64,000 bases of DNA. Origin: Deinandra increscens subsp. villosa (taxonomy: Eukaryota > Streptophyta > Magnoliopsida > Asterales > Asteraceae). Each line of letters starts with the position of its first letter. The first letter of the stretch is position 1. This document shows positions 42,386-52,803 of the stretch, one piece after another. The stretch is taken from contig JBCNJP010000229.1 in the NCBI GenBank assembly GCA_039602395.1, positions 202,215 through 266,214 on the forward strand. The letters are read 5' to 3'. The notes under the pieces are model-generated. The model did not search any database. It was not told the DNA's origin and saw only the letters and a list, made by a program, of their open reading frames with translations. A program made the position numbers and the translations under genes.

Positions 42386-44673
42386 ACGTGAGGATAGGGG
42401 CACCGAATCGGTGTGTTTGATAGGTGCTTTTATGTCCTATGCATAGATCGTTGTGTTAGTTATGTCACTGGTGAAGATCTGGTAGTTAGGAATAGATTGG
42501 AAGGTGAGTTGATAGTGGAGAGATAAGTGTGGGGAAGATCTCGGGGGGTTAGATGATTTTATTTGATAAGAATGAGCATTTTGACCCGTTAGGAGAACCC
42601 GAGGAGTTGATGAGTGTAGAGAGTGAATCGGTGGTTGAAGAGGTAGTTAGAAAGGCCACACTTGGTGATTTAGGTATTTTGAATGATGAGGATAGAGTTT
42701 AGACCAAGTGTGGGGAGGTTGCATGTGATTGTTACTACACATGACCCGGAATTGAGTTTTCTAGGTAAAGATTAGGTTTTCTTCCGGGTCGGTTCAAGCA
42801 TTGGAAGGTTAAAATGATTGTTGGAGTTGCTCAAGTTGGTTGCTTTATGGGTTAGGAAGTTAGTAGGAAGTTGGTTGAGAGGAAAACCGGGTGAAAACCG
42901 GTAGTTTTGTGTTGAAAGATGTGAAATCGAAGCCTCCGGATGGTTTGGGAGGTTGTTGTTCATGTTTTGTGCTGAATTGATGTAGTGCTCGGTTTGTATA
43001 TTATTGTAGTTGTGTTTTAATTTTCTGCAATTTTTGGTTTTTGTGCATTTTGCGTCTTTTTGTTTTGTGTTTTTGGTGTTTGCAGGTAATTCTGGAGATT
43101 TGGTATTTGGCAAATGTGAGTTGTGCAGGTCAAAAGTGCAGGTTTTTGCTGAGTTTTTCGACCATAGGCCTGCTGTGGAGCAAAAGAGATAGAAAAATTT
43201 TTGGGGTCAAATTCCAAAAATTCCCTGGAAATCACGTTCCAAGCGTATCGCCTGGAGGTTGGTGGGTTATAGGCGATACGCGTGGAAGTCTTATGGCGGG
43301 GCCGGTTGTGTGCAGCTCCAGGCGTATCGCCTGGGAGATGCATGGTTGTAGGCGATACGCCTGGAGGAGGTATGTCAGAAAAATTTAAATTTTCAATTTT
43401 TATTATTTCTGTTTACCGGATTTGCGGTGGTTCGTTTGCGGCTGATTTGCTGAGTCTCTGGAGTTTCAGGTGAACACGTTTCAACTTATCTTGTTTTATT
43501 TTTAGTTTTATTTGTTTTTCTTTTTCGTGCTTTTATTTTCTGCTTTATTTTTGTTCCATTCCACATTGAGGGCAATGTGTGATTCAAGTGTGGGGATGGG
43601 ATACTTTCGTATTGAGTCGTTTAAAAATGTATAAATTTGAAAAAAAATTTGAAAAATTGTTCAAAAATGTCCGAGATTCTGGCTGCAATTAAATGGAAAA
43701 TGATAGGTAAAACTGGGAATTGATTGTCTTATTTTGTGCTTAAATGTTAAATAATAGAATAATTTGGGAAATGTGGTTAAGTATGGTTGAATGGAAAACA
43801 TTACTAGTCTATGATGTGTCGGTAGGCCCAGCTGACCTAGGAGTAGCTTAAATAGCCTGTGTGTTTATTGTTGTATAAATATGCTAATCAGTCTGCTAGT
43901 GGGTTCCCATTTTAGGAGTGATAGGGATTCTGAATCTGATGATTAGGAGGAAAGAGACCGCTTTAGGCTAGATACTCTTATGTCCTTAGAATTTCCAATG
44001 AGCATGTTAGTTAATAATCTGGTTAATGAATTAGAGTGAAGGGGCAGAATACTCATGTACGAACTAAGGATAGTATCCCGTGGTAAGTGCCTCTGATGAT
44101 GTTCCGGATCTCGCGGGCAAAATACTCACGTATGATTTCGGGGGTAAGACCTTGTGAAAGAATGCCTCTGATGATGTCCGTTGGTAATTTTAGGTAAAAG
44201 TGACCAATTATAAAAAAAAATAAAAAAAAATGAGAAAAAAAAGAAAAAGAGAAAAATGTCAAGTTAGAGAATAAATGCTCAAGAAGTTTGCATATACAAT
44301 AAATAGTTATTCTTTGGACATCTTAGTATCTGGTTTAAGGGGGGTTGGAGAAAATATATAAATTTAAATCATTATATACCCTTTGCTTTGACTGAATATG
44401 ATTCGGTAGTAGGTTGAACTAGAGCTTTCTTTAGTGGGATCCATAGGCAGACTGAACTTATATCTGGTAATTTCATAAACACATGGGGGCGAAAGAAAAG
44501 GTTGGTGGTTGGGTTTAATCGGATAGAAATATCGGCAATCGTAGTTAGTATGTTAGTACGTTATGGATTGTGGAATTGTATTGGTGGATGTTGAATTTTG
44601 AAATGTTAAATGTTTAGAAGTCAATTTCCTGATTATGATTCCATTGCAGTATTTTTCGAGGACGAAAAAAGAG
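42386..44673 (+). other. Noncoding interior replacing pol in the Athila-like element
   Basis: No RT, integrase or env-like protein visible. It contains several AAGTGTGGGGA words (about 42700, 43588), an additional hairpin group at 43228-43372 with GCGTATCGC/GCGATACGC cores, and an A-rich stretch at about 44205-44255. Confidence 0.6.
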
Positions 44674-44689
44674 TCAGTGTGGGGATGTT
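44674..44689 (+). other. Polypurine tract of the Athila-like element
   Basis: GTCAGTGTGGGGATGT directly before the 3' LTR start TGATGTG at 44690; position and G-richness fit a plus-strand primer. Confidence 0.6.
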
Positions 44690-46344
44690 TGATGTGTTGC
44701 AAACACATCCCATTTTCAGGGTCTTTTGTTTAGTATTTGAGTCGGTTTTAAGTCCGCTTTGAGTTGTTTATTATGCTTTTAGTTAAGTTTGTGTCTTTGG
44801 GGTCTTGTTTATGTTTTTTGTAAGTTTTGTAGGTATTTCGATGAAGTCCCGAGGCTATGAGAGGAAGGTTGGTAAGAATTGAAGAGAAACAAAGAAGAAG
44901 TGCTGAACAAGCTGTCCCAGGCGTATCGCCTGGGACCTGATGACTAGTAGGCGATACGCGCGGAAAGAGAAGTCAACAGGAGCTTATAAGTCGGTTTGAC
45001 CGACTAAATTGTCGTGTACACGAGGCAGTAGGCGTATCGCCTAGCGAGAACACACCTCCAAGCGATACGCTTGGAGGTCTAAAACCCGCAGAAGATAGCT
45101 TAATTCGATATAAAATCGATTTTAGGGTTTGTAATTCGTCATTCTACGAATTCCAGGCGTTCGGTCAGAGGCGACTAAGAGGCGATTTTCGAAGATAGAG
45201 AAGGCTGGAATCAAGTGAGAGATCAATTCGGGAGCTATCACGTCATCATCGAATTCGATTAACCCGGTTCTATCTTTACTTTCGGTTTCTAGTTTTTGCT
45301 TGAATTTAAGACCATGTATTGCAGTTAGAGATTTCTAGACTTCTATTTGTGATTTTGCTGTTACTCATGGTGGTTGGCTAAGTTAATACCACCACCTAGA
45401 CCATTATGATGAACTTTTGATATTTGTGACTAAGCTTGACTTTTGACAATTTGATTGATGTTTGTTTTCTATTAAATCCCATTAACTTTACTGTGATGAT
45501 GCATGAATATACTTGAATTGGATTGCTAGTTATTGATTATATCTTGCTTTGCTTGCGGATGTCTTCCGGTTTGGGTAAAGTAGTTAACTTGTAGGTCGAT
45601 CTTGCACTGTTGATGTGATTGCTTAATTGTAGTCATAGGTTTAGTTAATAATTGGTTATTTGAATCTTGTGTGTTGCTAGCTAAATAGACTTAAAAGGGT
45701 GATAGCTATCGGGTAGTCGGGTTGGTTAATTGCTTAGGATCGAGTTGTCCCAAAAGGAAATTCCCTAGGTTATTTGTCTAGCTTGCTATTCCAAGTCATT
45801 ATCGTTGGTTAGTGGTAGCTCCTGTTAGGTCTAAGGTGCCCGAGATTTAGGTCAGAGGTGGTTAGGACTAATTGAGGTAGGAAGTACTTAAAAGGTGAAC
45901 TCCTGTTCGAGCGTTAGAAGCAATTACTAGGAAGGACTTAAAAGGTGAACTAGGATCCATCAGAATTGTCAAGGTCAGGTTTGGTCATAGATGTTAATTG
46001 GGATTCAAGGTCTAGGTGGTGTCTTCTCTCATTCGGTAGTCTTCTCAAGGTTTGCTCTGCTGTCGTTCGTTAGTGTTTGTTAAAGTTAGTTAAATCGAAT
46101 CTCAATTCAAAAACCCAAATTTCTCAGTATTTCCATTTCATAGGTCTAGGTTAGTTTTGTCTATAGAGTGTCTCTAGGGTTCGATATTCCCGGTCTTGCC
46201 TTAGCTTAGCTACAATCCGACAGGTACACTTGCCTTAGGGTTCGGTTTAGTTTAGGTATTTTTCGGTAAAATTAGGTGTGTCTAGGTCTAGGTTTAGGTC
46301 TAGGTTTTTTATAGTTATTTTTAGAGTACGTTCCGAACACATCA
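44690..46344 (+). repeat. 3' LTR of the Athila-like element
   Basis: 1655 bp, near-identical to 38228-39857 over most of its length. Differences concentrate between the hairpins and in the 100 bases after the TATA region. Ends CACATCA before AAGAT. Confidence 0.92.
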
Positions 46345-47007
46345 AAGATGTTTAATGGAAATCCATGCAAAGTGAAAGTTCACAAGTGTTCAGGTATTGT
46401 GATAGATAATTCTTTGATTTCTGAGAAGAATGATCTAAAAGGAATCAAGTCTGAATTTACAAAACTAGCCAAACAAGGTCATGAGACACCAAATTCTGTG
46501 CAAGATAGATTCAAACAAAAGAATGATAGATTGGGATTTGAAAGTAAAGAGGTTCAAATAAAGGATGTAAATCAGGAGGTGTTCAAATCTGAGAAGAAAA
46601 AACAACAAAAGGTGTCATCGGATAAGAACCCTCGAGTTTGGAAGAAGGTAGTGTCTCCTTTATCCTCAAATGATAAGGTGTCTACTAAAGAATCCTCATG
46701 CGTGTCTGATGCAACACCAAAAGGCGGAAAAAGTTCAGGTTCATTTTATTTCGCTAAATCTAATAGGTTTTATCATCAAGATAAATTATGTGATTTTGGA
46801 GATGATTCTGGTTTTTATGATTCTCCAAAATGTTTTCAAAAATTTTAGAAACTATAGAAACCCAAACCTATTTTCCACGAGTTTATGATGAATGTTTGAC
46901 TGATCAGTTTGGAAAATCGATTTCAATTAATCTAACTAGTCGTCGACATTGTTATGTTTGTCGTCAGAAGGGTCATTATGCAAATAATTGTCCTACGTCC
47001 ACAGCTG
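46345..47007 (+). pseudogene. Copia gag remnant, right part, with CCHC knuckle
   Basis: The frame from 46348 (MFNGNPCKVKVHKCSG) to 46848 is Lys/Ser-rich (SEFTKLAKQGH). It continues after a frame change in 46830-47007 with YFPRVYDECLTDQFGK and the knuckle CYVCRQKGHYANNCP, and is cut by the N gap. It pairs with 37891-38227 on the other side of the Athila-like insertion and is homologous to 6481-7226. Confidence 0.7.
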
Positions 47008-47507
47008 NNNNNNNNNNNNNNNNNNNNNNNNNNNNNNNNNNNNNNNNNNNNNNNNNNNNNNNNNNNNNNNNNNNNNNNNNNNNNNNNNNNNNNNNNNNNN
47101 NNNNNNNNNNNNNNNNNNNNNNNNNNNNNNNNNNNNNNNNNNNNNNNNNNNNNNNNNNNNNNNNNNNNNNNNNNNNNNNNNNNNNNNNNNNNNNNNNNNN
47201 NNNNNNNNNNNNNNNNNNNNNNNNNNNNNNNNNNNNNNNNNNNNNNNNNNNNNNNNNNNNNNNNNNNNNNNNNNNNNNNNNNNNNNNNNNNNNNNNNNNN
47301 NNNNNNNNNNNNNNNNNNNNNNNNNNNNNNNNNNNNNNNNNNNNNNNNNNNNNNNNNNNNNNNNNNNNNNNNNNNNNNNNNNNNNNNNNNNNNNNNNNNN
47401 NNNNNNNNNNNNNNNNNNNNNNNNNNNNNNNNNNNNNNNNNNNNNNNNNNNNNNNNNNNNNNNNNNNNNNNNNNNNNNNNNNNNNNNNNNNNNNNNNNNN
47501 NNNNNNN
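47008..47507. other. Assembly gap, exactly 500 N
   Basis: Placeholder gap of the same length as the first. The sequence types on its two sides (copia gag left, Transposase_28-type gypsy ORF right) do not belong together, so the join is unverified. Confidence 0.98.
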
Positions 47508-50269
47508 AATGTACTAGGCATTCTTCCTGGGTATGACATTCCCCTTTCCAGATCTTGTGAACGAGTTCTTTGAGGTCACCGGTCTGTGCTATTCCCAAAC
47601 CATTCCCATGGTTTGGAGGATTTTGTTTTTTGTCGATCAGTTGATCTGTACCAGGAATCTTGATATTAGGATTCCTGAGCTTTGTGTTATGATGCACACG
47701 AGTATATATATAAATATATATGCAAATATGACCTTTAAATTTATAAACCTAAATCGTCCTTTAACTTCGCATGCACATATATGTAAGCGGACCTATCATA
47801 TGGTAGCATTAAGAGTAACTCAGAGTCGACCTAAGGAAGCAATGGTGTAATCAAACTAAACCTAATTATCATCATTAGGATTCTGTCACAATTCCTAATA
47901 ATTGTTAGAAAGCAAATAAGAAAACAAATTAATGGTAGCAATAACGAAGTAGATAAAATATCAGAATAAAGAAACATATATCATCTAAGACTGATCACTA
48001 TTCATTTATTACCTAGACCTGACATTGACACTTGTATACTAACTGTCTAATGGATTTATAGTCGCTAAACTCATAAATCAACAATTAAAACCACATGCAT
48101 AATGAAGTATCCACGAATTAATGACCTAGCTATAGGACACTAAACACATGATCTAAGACCTAGGACCATAGACCAATCCTATTCTAATTAACCATGATAG
48201 ACTAATGAATTATAACCCAATTACATACCATAACATATGCAGTATATTTAGTCATTTCACTATTCCTTTTACCCAAGACATGGAAGCTAAGATTCACGAC
48301 CAAACATAGAGACATACTTCAATCAAGACAGATTATTGAACATGCATAATCACCATTTCCTATCTAGGCTCGCTAGAGTTCCTAAACACATATTGAAATC
48401 GCTAGATAACAACTAAGAAATAGCATCAAATTCAATAAGCAAAATACGTCTATCCTACCAACCAAACCAGATACTACTAGGAAAGGATCAAACACATCAT
48501 TCAACAACACATCTTTAGACATGCAAAAGGAATCATAATCATTATACTAAAATCATTATGTAAAACATTGTCAACGTCAAATCATAGGTAAAACAATAAA
48601 TAGATCACATTGTCTTAGAGACATCAAGAAAGTTAGCCTCTCATAACTAAACTAAAGAAAACAACAATGGAAATGTATATATACATGATTTTAAGCGCAA
48701 ACCAAAGTCGATCAATGGCCGAATCTTCGAATAGCTCGATATCACGAACGATTGAACACTTCGTGGCCTTGAAATCCTTGACTTCTAACTCTGGAACTCT
48801 TCTGGAACCGAACTCTACTGGTCTCAATTGTGCAACCTCTTGAAATGGCAAAATGGTTGAGTATTTATAGTGAAAGATTAGGGTTTAGAAAACTGGGCGT
48901 AACGACTCGTTACACGGTCATGGGCCGTAAGCGCCGCCATGAATTAACGAATTAGGGTTTCTTCGGTTAGCTTCGAAGCGGGCCGTGATGGCTATCACAG
49001 GTCGTGACGTGGAGAAAAAGTCAGATCTTCAATTCTTGTACAATTCAGCCCCAAAACTTCGTAAAATCCTCAAATGTCACTTAGGCCCCCTCTAATTAGT
49101 TGTTTATGACATTTTATAGCAAACAAGGGTAAAATAGACCAAAAAAGTGCATAAACTATCAACATTCATGGGTGTTTGACTAATAAAATGATGTGTAATT
49201 AAAAGCACATCATGCTACCTACCAACTCCGCACCCACGACAATAGCCGCTTTGTTCTTGAAGCCCGAACTTCTACCTCCTAGTTGGTTCCTAGGGCTTCC
49301 CATAATGATCATGACTGGAATAATAGGTTCTTCTTTGTGAAGCGCGAATCGATTCTAGGGGGTAACAAATTGTCGTTGAATTGGGTTTGCAAGGGTAGGA
49401 TACTGCCCCTTTTTGCTTTTTGACCTTGAATTGTTCTAATAGTTGATTGTATGTATTTTTTATTTTTGTAGCACCGAAGTTTTAGAAGCTCATTCAGCCA
49501 AATGAGGATTCTTACGAGAAGCTGCAAGCTCTGTACCAGATTCCAGCCATCGAAAGGGCCTTTGCAATTGAAGCAGCTGCCAGTGAGCAAAACTCCTTAG
49601 TTGATCATACCACTCCAGACATATCAGGTATACATCCTCATGCTTTGATTCTTTCGTTTCACTTGAGAATATTAATGCAACATTTTTGTTGTTGTGGCCT
49701 TCGAAATCCAGTGCCTCATTCTCTCTGAAAGATCTGAGCTCCCTGTTCGAGGTGAAGAAGAAGATGGAATTACTGACCACTTCCTGGCCACCTGCCATTC
49801 GGGCCAAGACTATTGCTAGCAAGAAGAGGAAGAGCACTGACGCTGTGGTGTATCTGGATACCTTCAATGGCCTGGCTCCTTTTAAAGCCAGCAACAAGTT
49901 GCTCTCTATGCAGACAATGATGAACCTGGTAAGAATCCCAAATAGTTTATAAACTTTATACTTGTCGCTGCTGTCGCTGCTTAGGATTCTTAAATTTATA
50001 TGCAGGGCATCAAGAAGCTCAGTACCCAGGCCATGGAAACCCAGCTGAAGTTGGCCAAGGCAGAAGATAAGATAAAGATCCAGGCTGAGATTGATGTAGG
50101 CAAGACTCTCTACTATGAGCAGGATCTCATGGAGCAGCGCCTGGCCTTCGAGGCTGAAAAGGTCATAGATGCCGAATCCGCAAGGCACTCGGCAGCCCGG
50201 AGCGTCCTGGAGAGCATGCCGAAGATGGTTGGGGAAGCTGAGGCTGCGGACCTGATGGTGGCTGGCTAG
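47508..50269 (+). pseudogene. Gypsy-type Transposase_28 protein, intron-containing, split by a solo LTR
   Basis: Before the solo LTR, 47530-47689 encodes MTFPFPDLVNEFFEVTGLCY and MVWRILFFVDQ, typical of the putative gypsy-type Transposase_28 domain (PF04195; recognition from memory). It resumes at 49213 in a shifted frame with LRTHDNSRFVLEAR and FFFVKRESI. Further exons are 49472-49627 (YEKLQALYQIPAIERAF, one stop), about 49705-49928 (LFEVKKKMELLTTSWPPAIR) and 50006-50269, joined in phase by a clean GT-AG intron at 49929-50005. The last exon is a likely coiled coil (METQLKLAKAEDKIKIQ) ending at TAG 50267-50269. Such ORFs accompany Tat-like elements. It contains stops and frame changes. Confidence 0.65.
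47690..49212 (-). mobile_element. Solo LTR, Athila-like, inside the Transposase_28 ORF
   Basis: On the reverse strand it starts TGATGTGCTTTTAATTACAC at 49212 and ends GTGTGCATCA at 47690, like the Athila-type TGATGTG...CACATCA ends. Flanks TGTTA (47685-47689) and TGCTA (49213-49217) differ at one base, a decayed target duplication. The interrupted ORF resumes on the right side. A reverse TATA box (CTATAAATAC, about 48861-48870) has a palindrome GTAACGA-C-TCGTTAC upstream of it (48899-48913). The 72-codon reverse frame at 48633-48851 lies in its transcribed part and is not supported as a gene. Confidence 0.75.
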
Positions 50270-51713
50270 AATGTGGAGGCTTGGAGACTGTCTTTGGAAT
50301 CTTGGGAGGTGGCGAGGAGAAGGCGACTGAGGCAGGAAAGGAATGGGATGATGGCTACACCTCCAAGGTGACAAAGGAAACTGAGGTGGTGAAAGAAGAT
50401 GTAGTGGTGAATGCTGGGGCAATGATGACCTTTTGGAGAAGGTTTGAGCACACCTTTTTAGTGTGGTGGTTTGTTGAAAAAAATGTACTTTGTTTTAATG
50501 TTTGTGATTATGGTCCTTCGGGACAAAAACAATTTAGCTTTAGGTAAGAAACAACAATGGAGTTACTGGTGGAGGGATCCAGAGTTTTTGAGGACCAAGC
50601 CCGAAATCTCAAACTTTTGGCATCAAACACTGAGCAGCTCAGGTGGAGGGATCTTGAGTTTCCAAGACGAAACCTGGGTTGCTCCTTTTAGTTTCCTGCA
50701 TATAACAAATATAATAATCTTTTGACTAGTTATGGCTTGTCTATTTCTTTATCCAATTTTTTGTTGCAATAATAGTTGAAATGTTTTGATGAGAATCCCA
50801 ATGTTCACCTTATAAATATTTAGGTTACGAAGGTACTTTAAAGTGTGAGGATCAACAAGCAAACCATAACGCCAGTCAATATATGTTAGGCATGAATGCA
50901 TAGTAAGGTTAAAAATGATAGATCTTACCTTAGATGAAATTAGAAAACTCCAATCGATATCGCTATTGGGAATCCCATATGATCTTCAAGCTTCCTTAAG
51001 GATTCCTGAGGTAAGATCAAAATCTGTTCGAAATTAAGTTAAGCTTGGGATATACCCTTTTATACTTGGGACTAAGCCAAACTGGGGATAAACCCATAAA
51101 TCTTGGGACTAAGCCAATTGGGTATAAACCCATAAAACTTGGGACGAAGACAACTGGGGATATACCCGATTTGTAAGTGACATGAATATGTCAAAAGCTT
51201 AGTTAATACGCCAGTGTTAAAAACCTTAGATGCTTGGGATAACACGTCTGCTATATTCTTAAGAATTCACTCAGTAGCAAAAAATAACAAGATTATCAGC
51301 CACCGAATAGATGAACTGGTCCCGCAACCTTGAACCACTGGTGAACATTGTGCGCTCCTGGCGGGGTGTTTCCCAATTCTTAGAAAAGGTGAATACCTTT
51401 TAAACCTTAGAAGGCATCCAGGATACCTTAAGCGTAGGAGAGGTGGCCAGCCTCTAACTTGGTCAGGATTCTCAGATTTCTGCAGGATGCTCAGAACTTA
51501 ATTAAGGATGGATGCTAGAAACATTCCAACGCTTAGATTAATAATATTAAATAATAAGTATGGATTAAAAACTAGGATAGTTAACATACTTGTTCGTGAT
51601 AAGTCAGTGAGGATCCCTAGGAATCCAGCATGATTCTCACATGAAATAAGCTTAAGATGAATGGTGTTCCAAGCTCTTGGTAATGGCTCTCCTTCCATGC
51701 TTAACAACCTATA
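50270..51713 (+). other. 3' region of the Tat-like ORF element, noncoding
   Basis: No intact gene. It contains CATCCAGGATAC / CAGGATGCTC words shared with the Tat elements of this window and a small tandem array at 51044-51172. It ends where a copia LTR starts at 51714. Confidence 0.5.
51044..51172 (+). repeat. Minisatellite, about 36-bp units
   Basis: Four degenerate units each begin CTTGGGA: a short 21-bp one at 51044, then 51065-51101, 51102-51137 and 51138-51172. The shared core is CTAAGCCAA and TAAACCCATAAA. Arrays of this kind are common in the 3' regions of Tat/Ogre elements. Confidence 0.75.
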
Positions 51714-52072
51714 TGTTAGAACATGGAATGGCTAAAGCTGGATCAGTGTGAAGAAATTTTTAAAGATTAAGCTTTCTACCCTGATAACGAACTGGGACAC
51801 GAACCCAGGAATGAACTGAGCCACGAACTGGCAGTTCGTGGGTGGTCCAGTTCGTTGGTAGCTTGTTTTAAATATATATGTAATAGGTGTAGAAAGATTA
51901 AGTTTTTTTGGTCATTTATGTATGTGTTTTCAATGTGTGAGCTTGAGATCATTCTGGTTCGATCCTGTGTGTGTCCAAATCAATGAAATCAAACTTTATT
52001 TAGATCGTATGATGTCATCAATCATGTTTCCAATAGATTCGTAGGTAGTCGGTCCTTCCGTACGCACTTTCA
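51714..52072 (+). repeat. 5' LTR of the copia element
   Basis: 359 bp, TGTTAGAACATGG ... CACTTTCA. A perfect 10-bp stem CCACGAACTG/CAGTTCGTGG with a 1-nt loop lies at 51821-51841, with related half-sites around it (ACGAACTGGG, CCAGTTCGTTGG). It is just upstream of a TATA-like AAATATATATG at about 51872. Confidence 0.8.
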
Positions 52073-52074
52073 AG

Positions 52075-52086
52075 TGGTATCAGAGC
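52075..52086 (+). other. Primer-binding site, initiator-Met tRNA
   Basis: TGGTATCAGAGC, perfect, two bases after the LTR end. Confidence 0.92.
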
Positions 52087-52249
52087 TATTGGTGATGTGC
52101 CTAGCTCGAAAATTATCTTTTGGTTGATTTTTGTACGTTTCGATCCGTGTTTCTTAAGTTTTCATCATTTTGACCCTCAAAGTGTGTCATTTTCGATATA
52201 TTTTCATTCTAGATCATTTGTTACTTGAAAATGATGATATCTGGTTGAT

Positions 52250-52803
52250 TTTCGTGTGTCAAAAGTTTCTAAATCGAAAATTTCTTCAAAATCCGCGTCA
52301 GTTCGTAAGTCGATATTCCAGTTCGCACAAATAACCTCTACGAAGTCACAATTCGCGCAAATAACCATCACGAACAAACAGTTCGTTTCACACTAAGTCT
52401 GAATTCGTTGTCACTTAGTGAGTGGTTTGTCCCTCAGTTCGCACTTCACTTCGTTGTTCAGTTTATTTCTTAGTTCTTGAGTTAGTTCGTAGGTTCAGTT
52501 TGTGTCTGACTTCGCATGTCAGTTCATTTCGTCATTAACTTTGTTACTAGGTTCACTTCGTGCGTTAGATCACTTTGTAGACGACTTCGTTACTAGGTTC
52601 ATTTTGTGTATTAGATCACTTCGTAGACGACTTCATTACTTAGTTCACTTCGTTATTTTGTTGACTTCGTTACTTTCTTCAGTTTGTTGTCATTTCACTT
52701 CGTCACTTGGTATTCAGTTCGTGATTAATTTCACTTCGTTTGGTCAAAGTTTCAGTTTGTTAATCAATTTTTCAGTTCGTTGACACAGTTTTCAAGAAAA
52801 TTA
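52250..52803 (+). repeat. TTCGT-rich leader with a 46-bp tandem repeat
   Basis: The leader between the primer site and gag is densely filled with CAGTTCG, CACTTCGT and GACTTCGT words on one strand. Units 52540-52585 and 52586-52631 are 46-bp tandem copies, and a third partial copy follows. The same TTCGT/CGAA vocabulary forms the hairpins in this element's LTR. Confidence 0.65.

Larger units (their letters stand above)
38228..46344 (+). mobile_element. Athila-like Ty3/gypsy element, gag and protease only
   Basis: Two LTRs (38228-39857 and 44690-46344, TGATGTG...CACATCA) are flanked by a perfect 5-bp duplication AAGAT (38223-38227 and 46345-46349). The primer site TGGCGCCGTTGCCGGGGA is the classical Athila type. 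Gag (587-codon open stretch) is followed by a short protease remnant, then 2.3 kb of noncoding DNA to the 3' LTR. RT, RNase H and integrase are missing, so the element is non-autonomous. It inserted into a copia gag. Confidence 0.9.

Noticed and set aside
49490..50422. 310-codon reverse-strand frame
   Set aside because: Antisense to the exons of the Transposase_28-type ORF; the forward frame has the domain, coiled coil and an in-phase intron.
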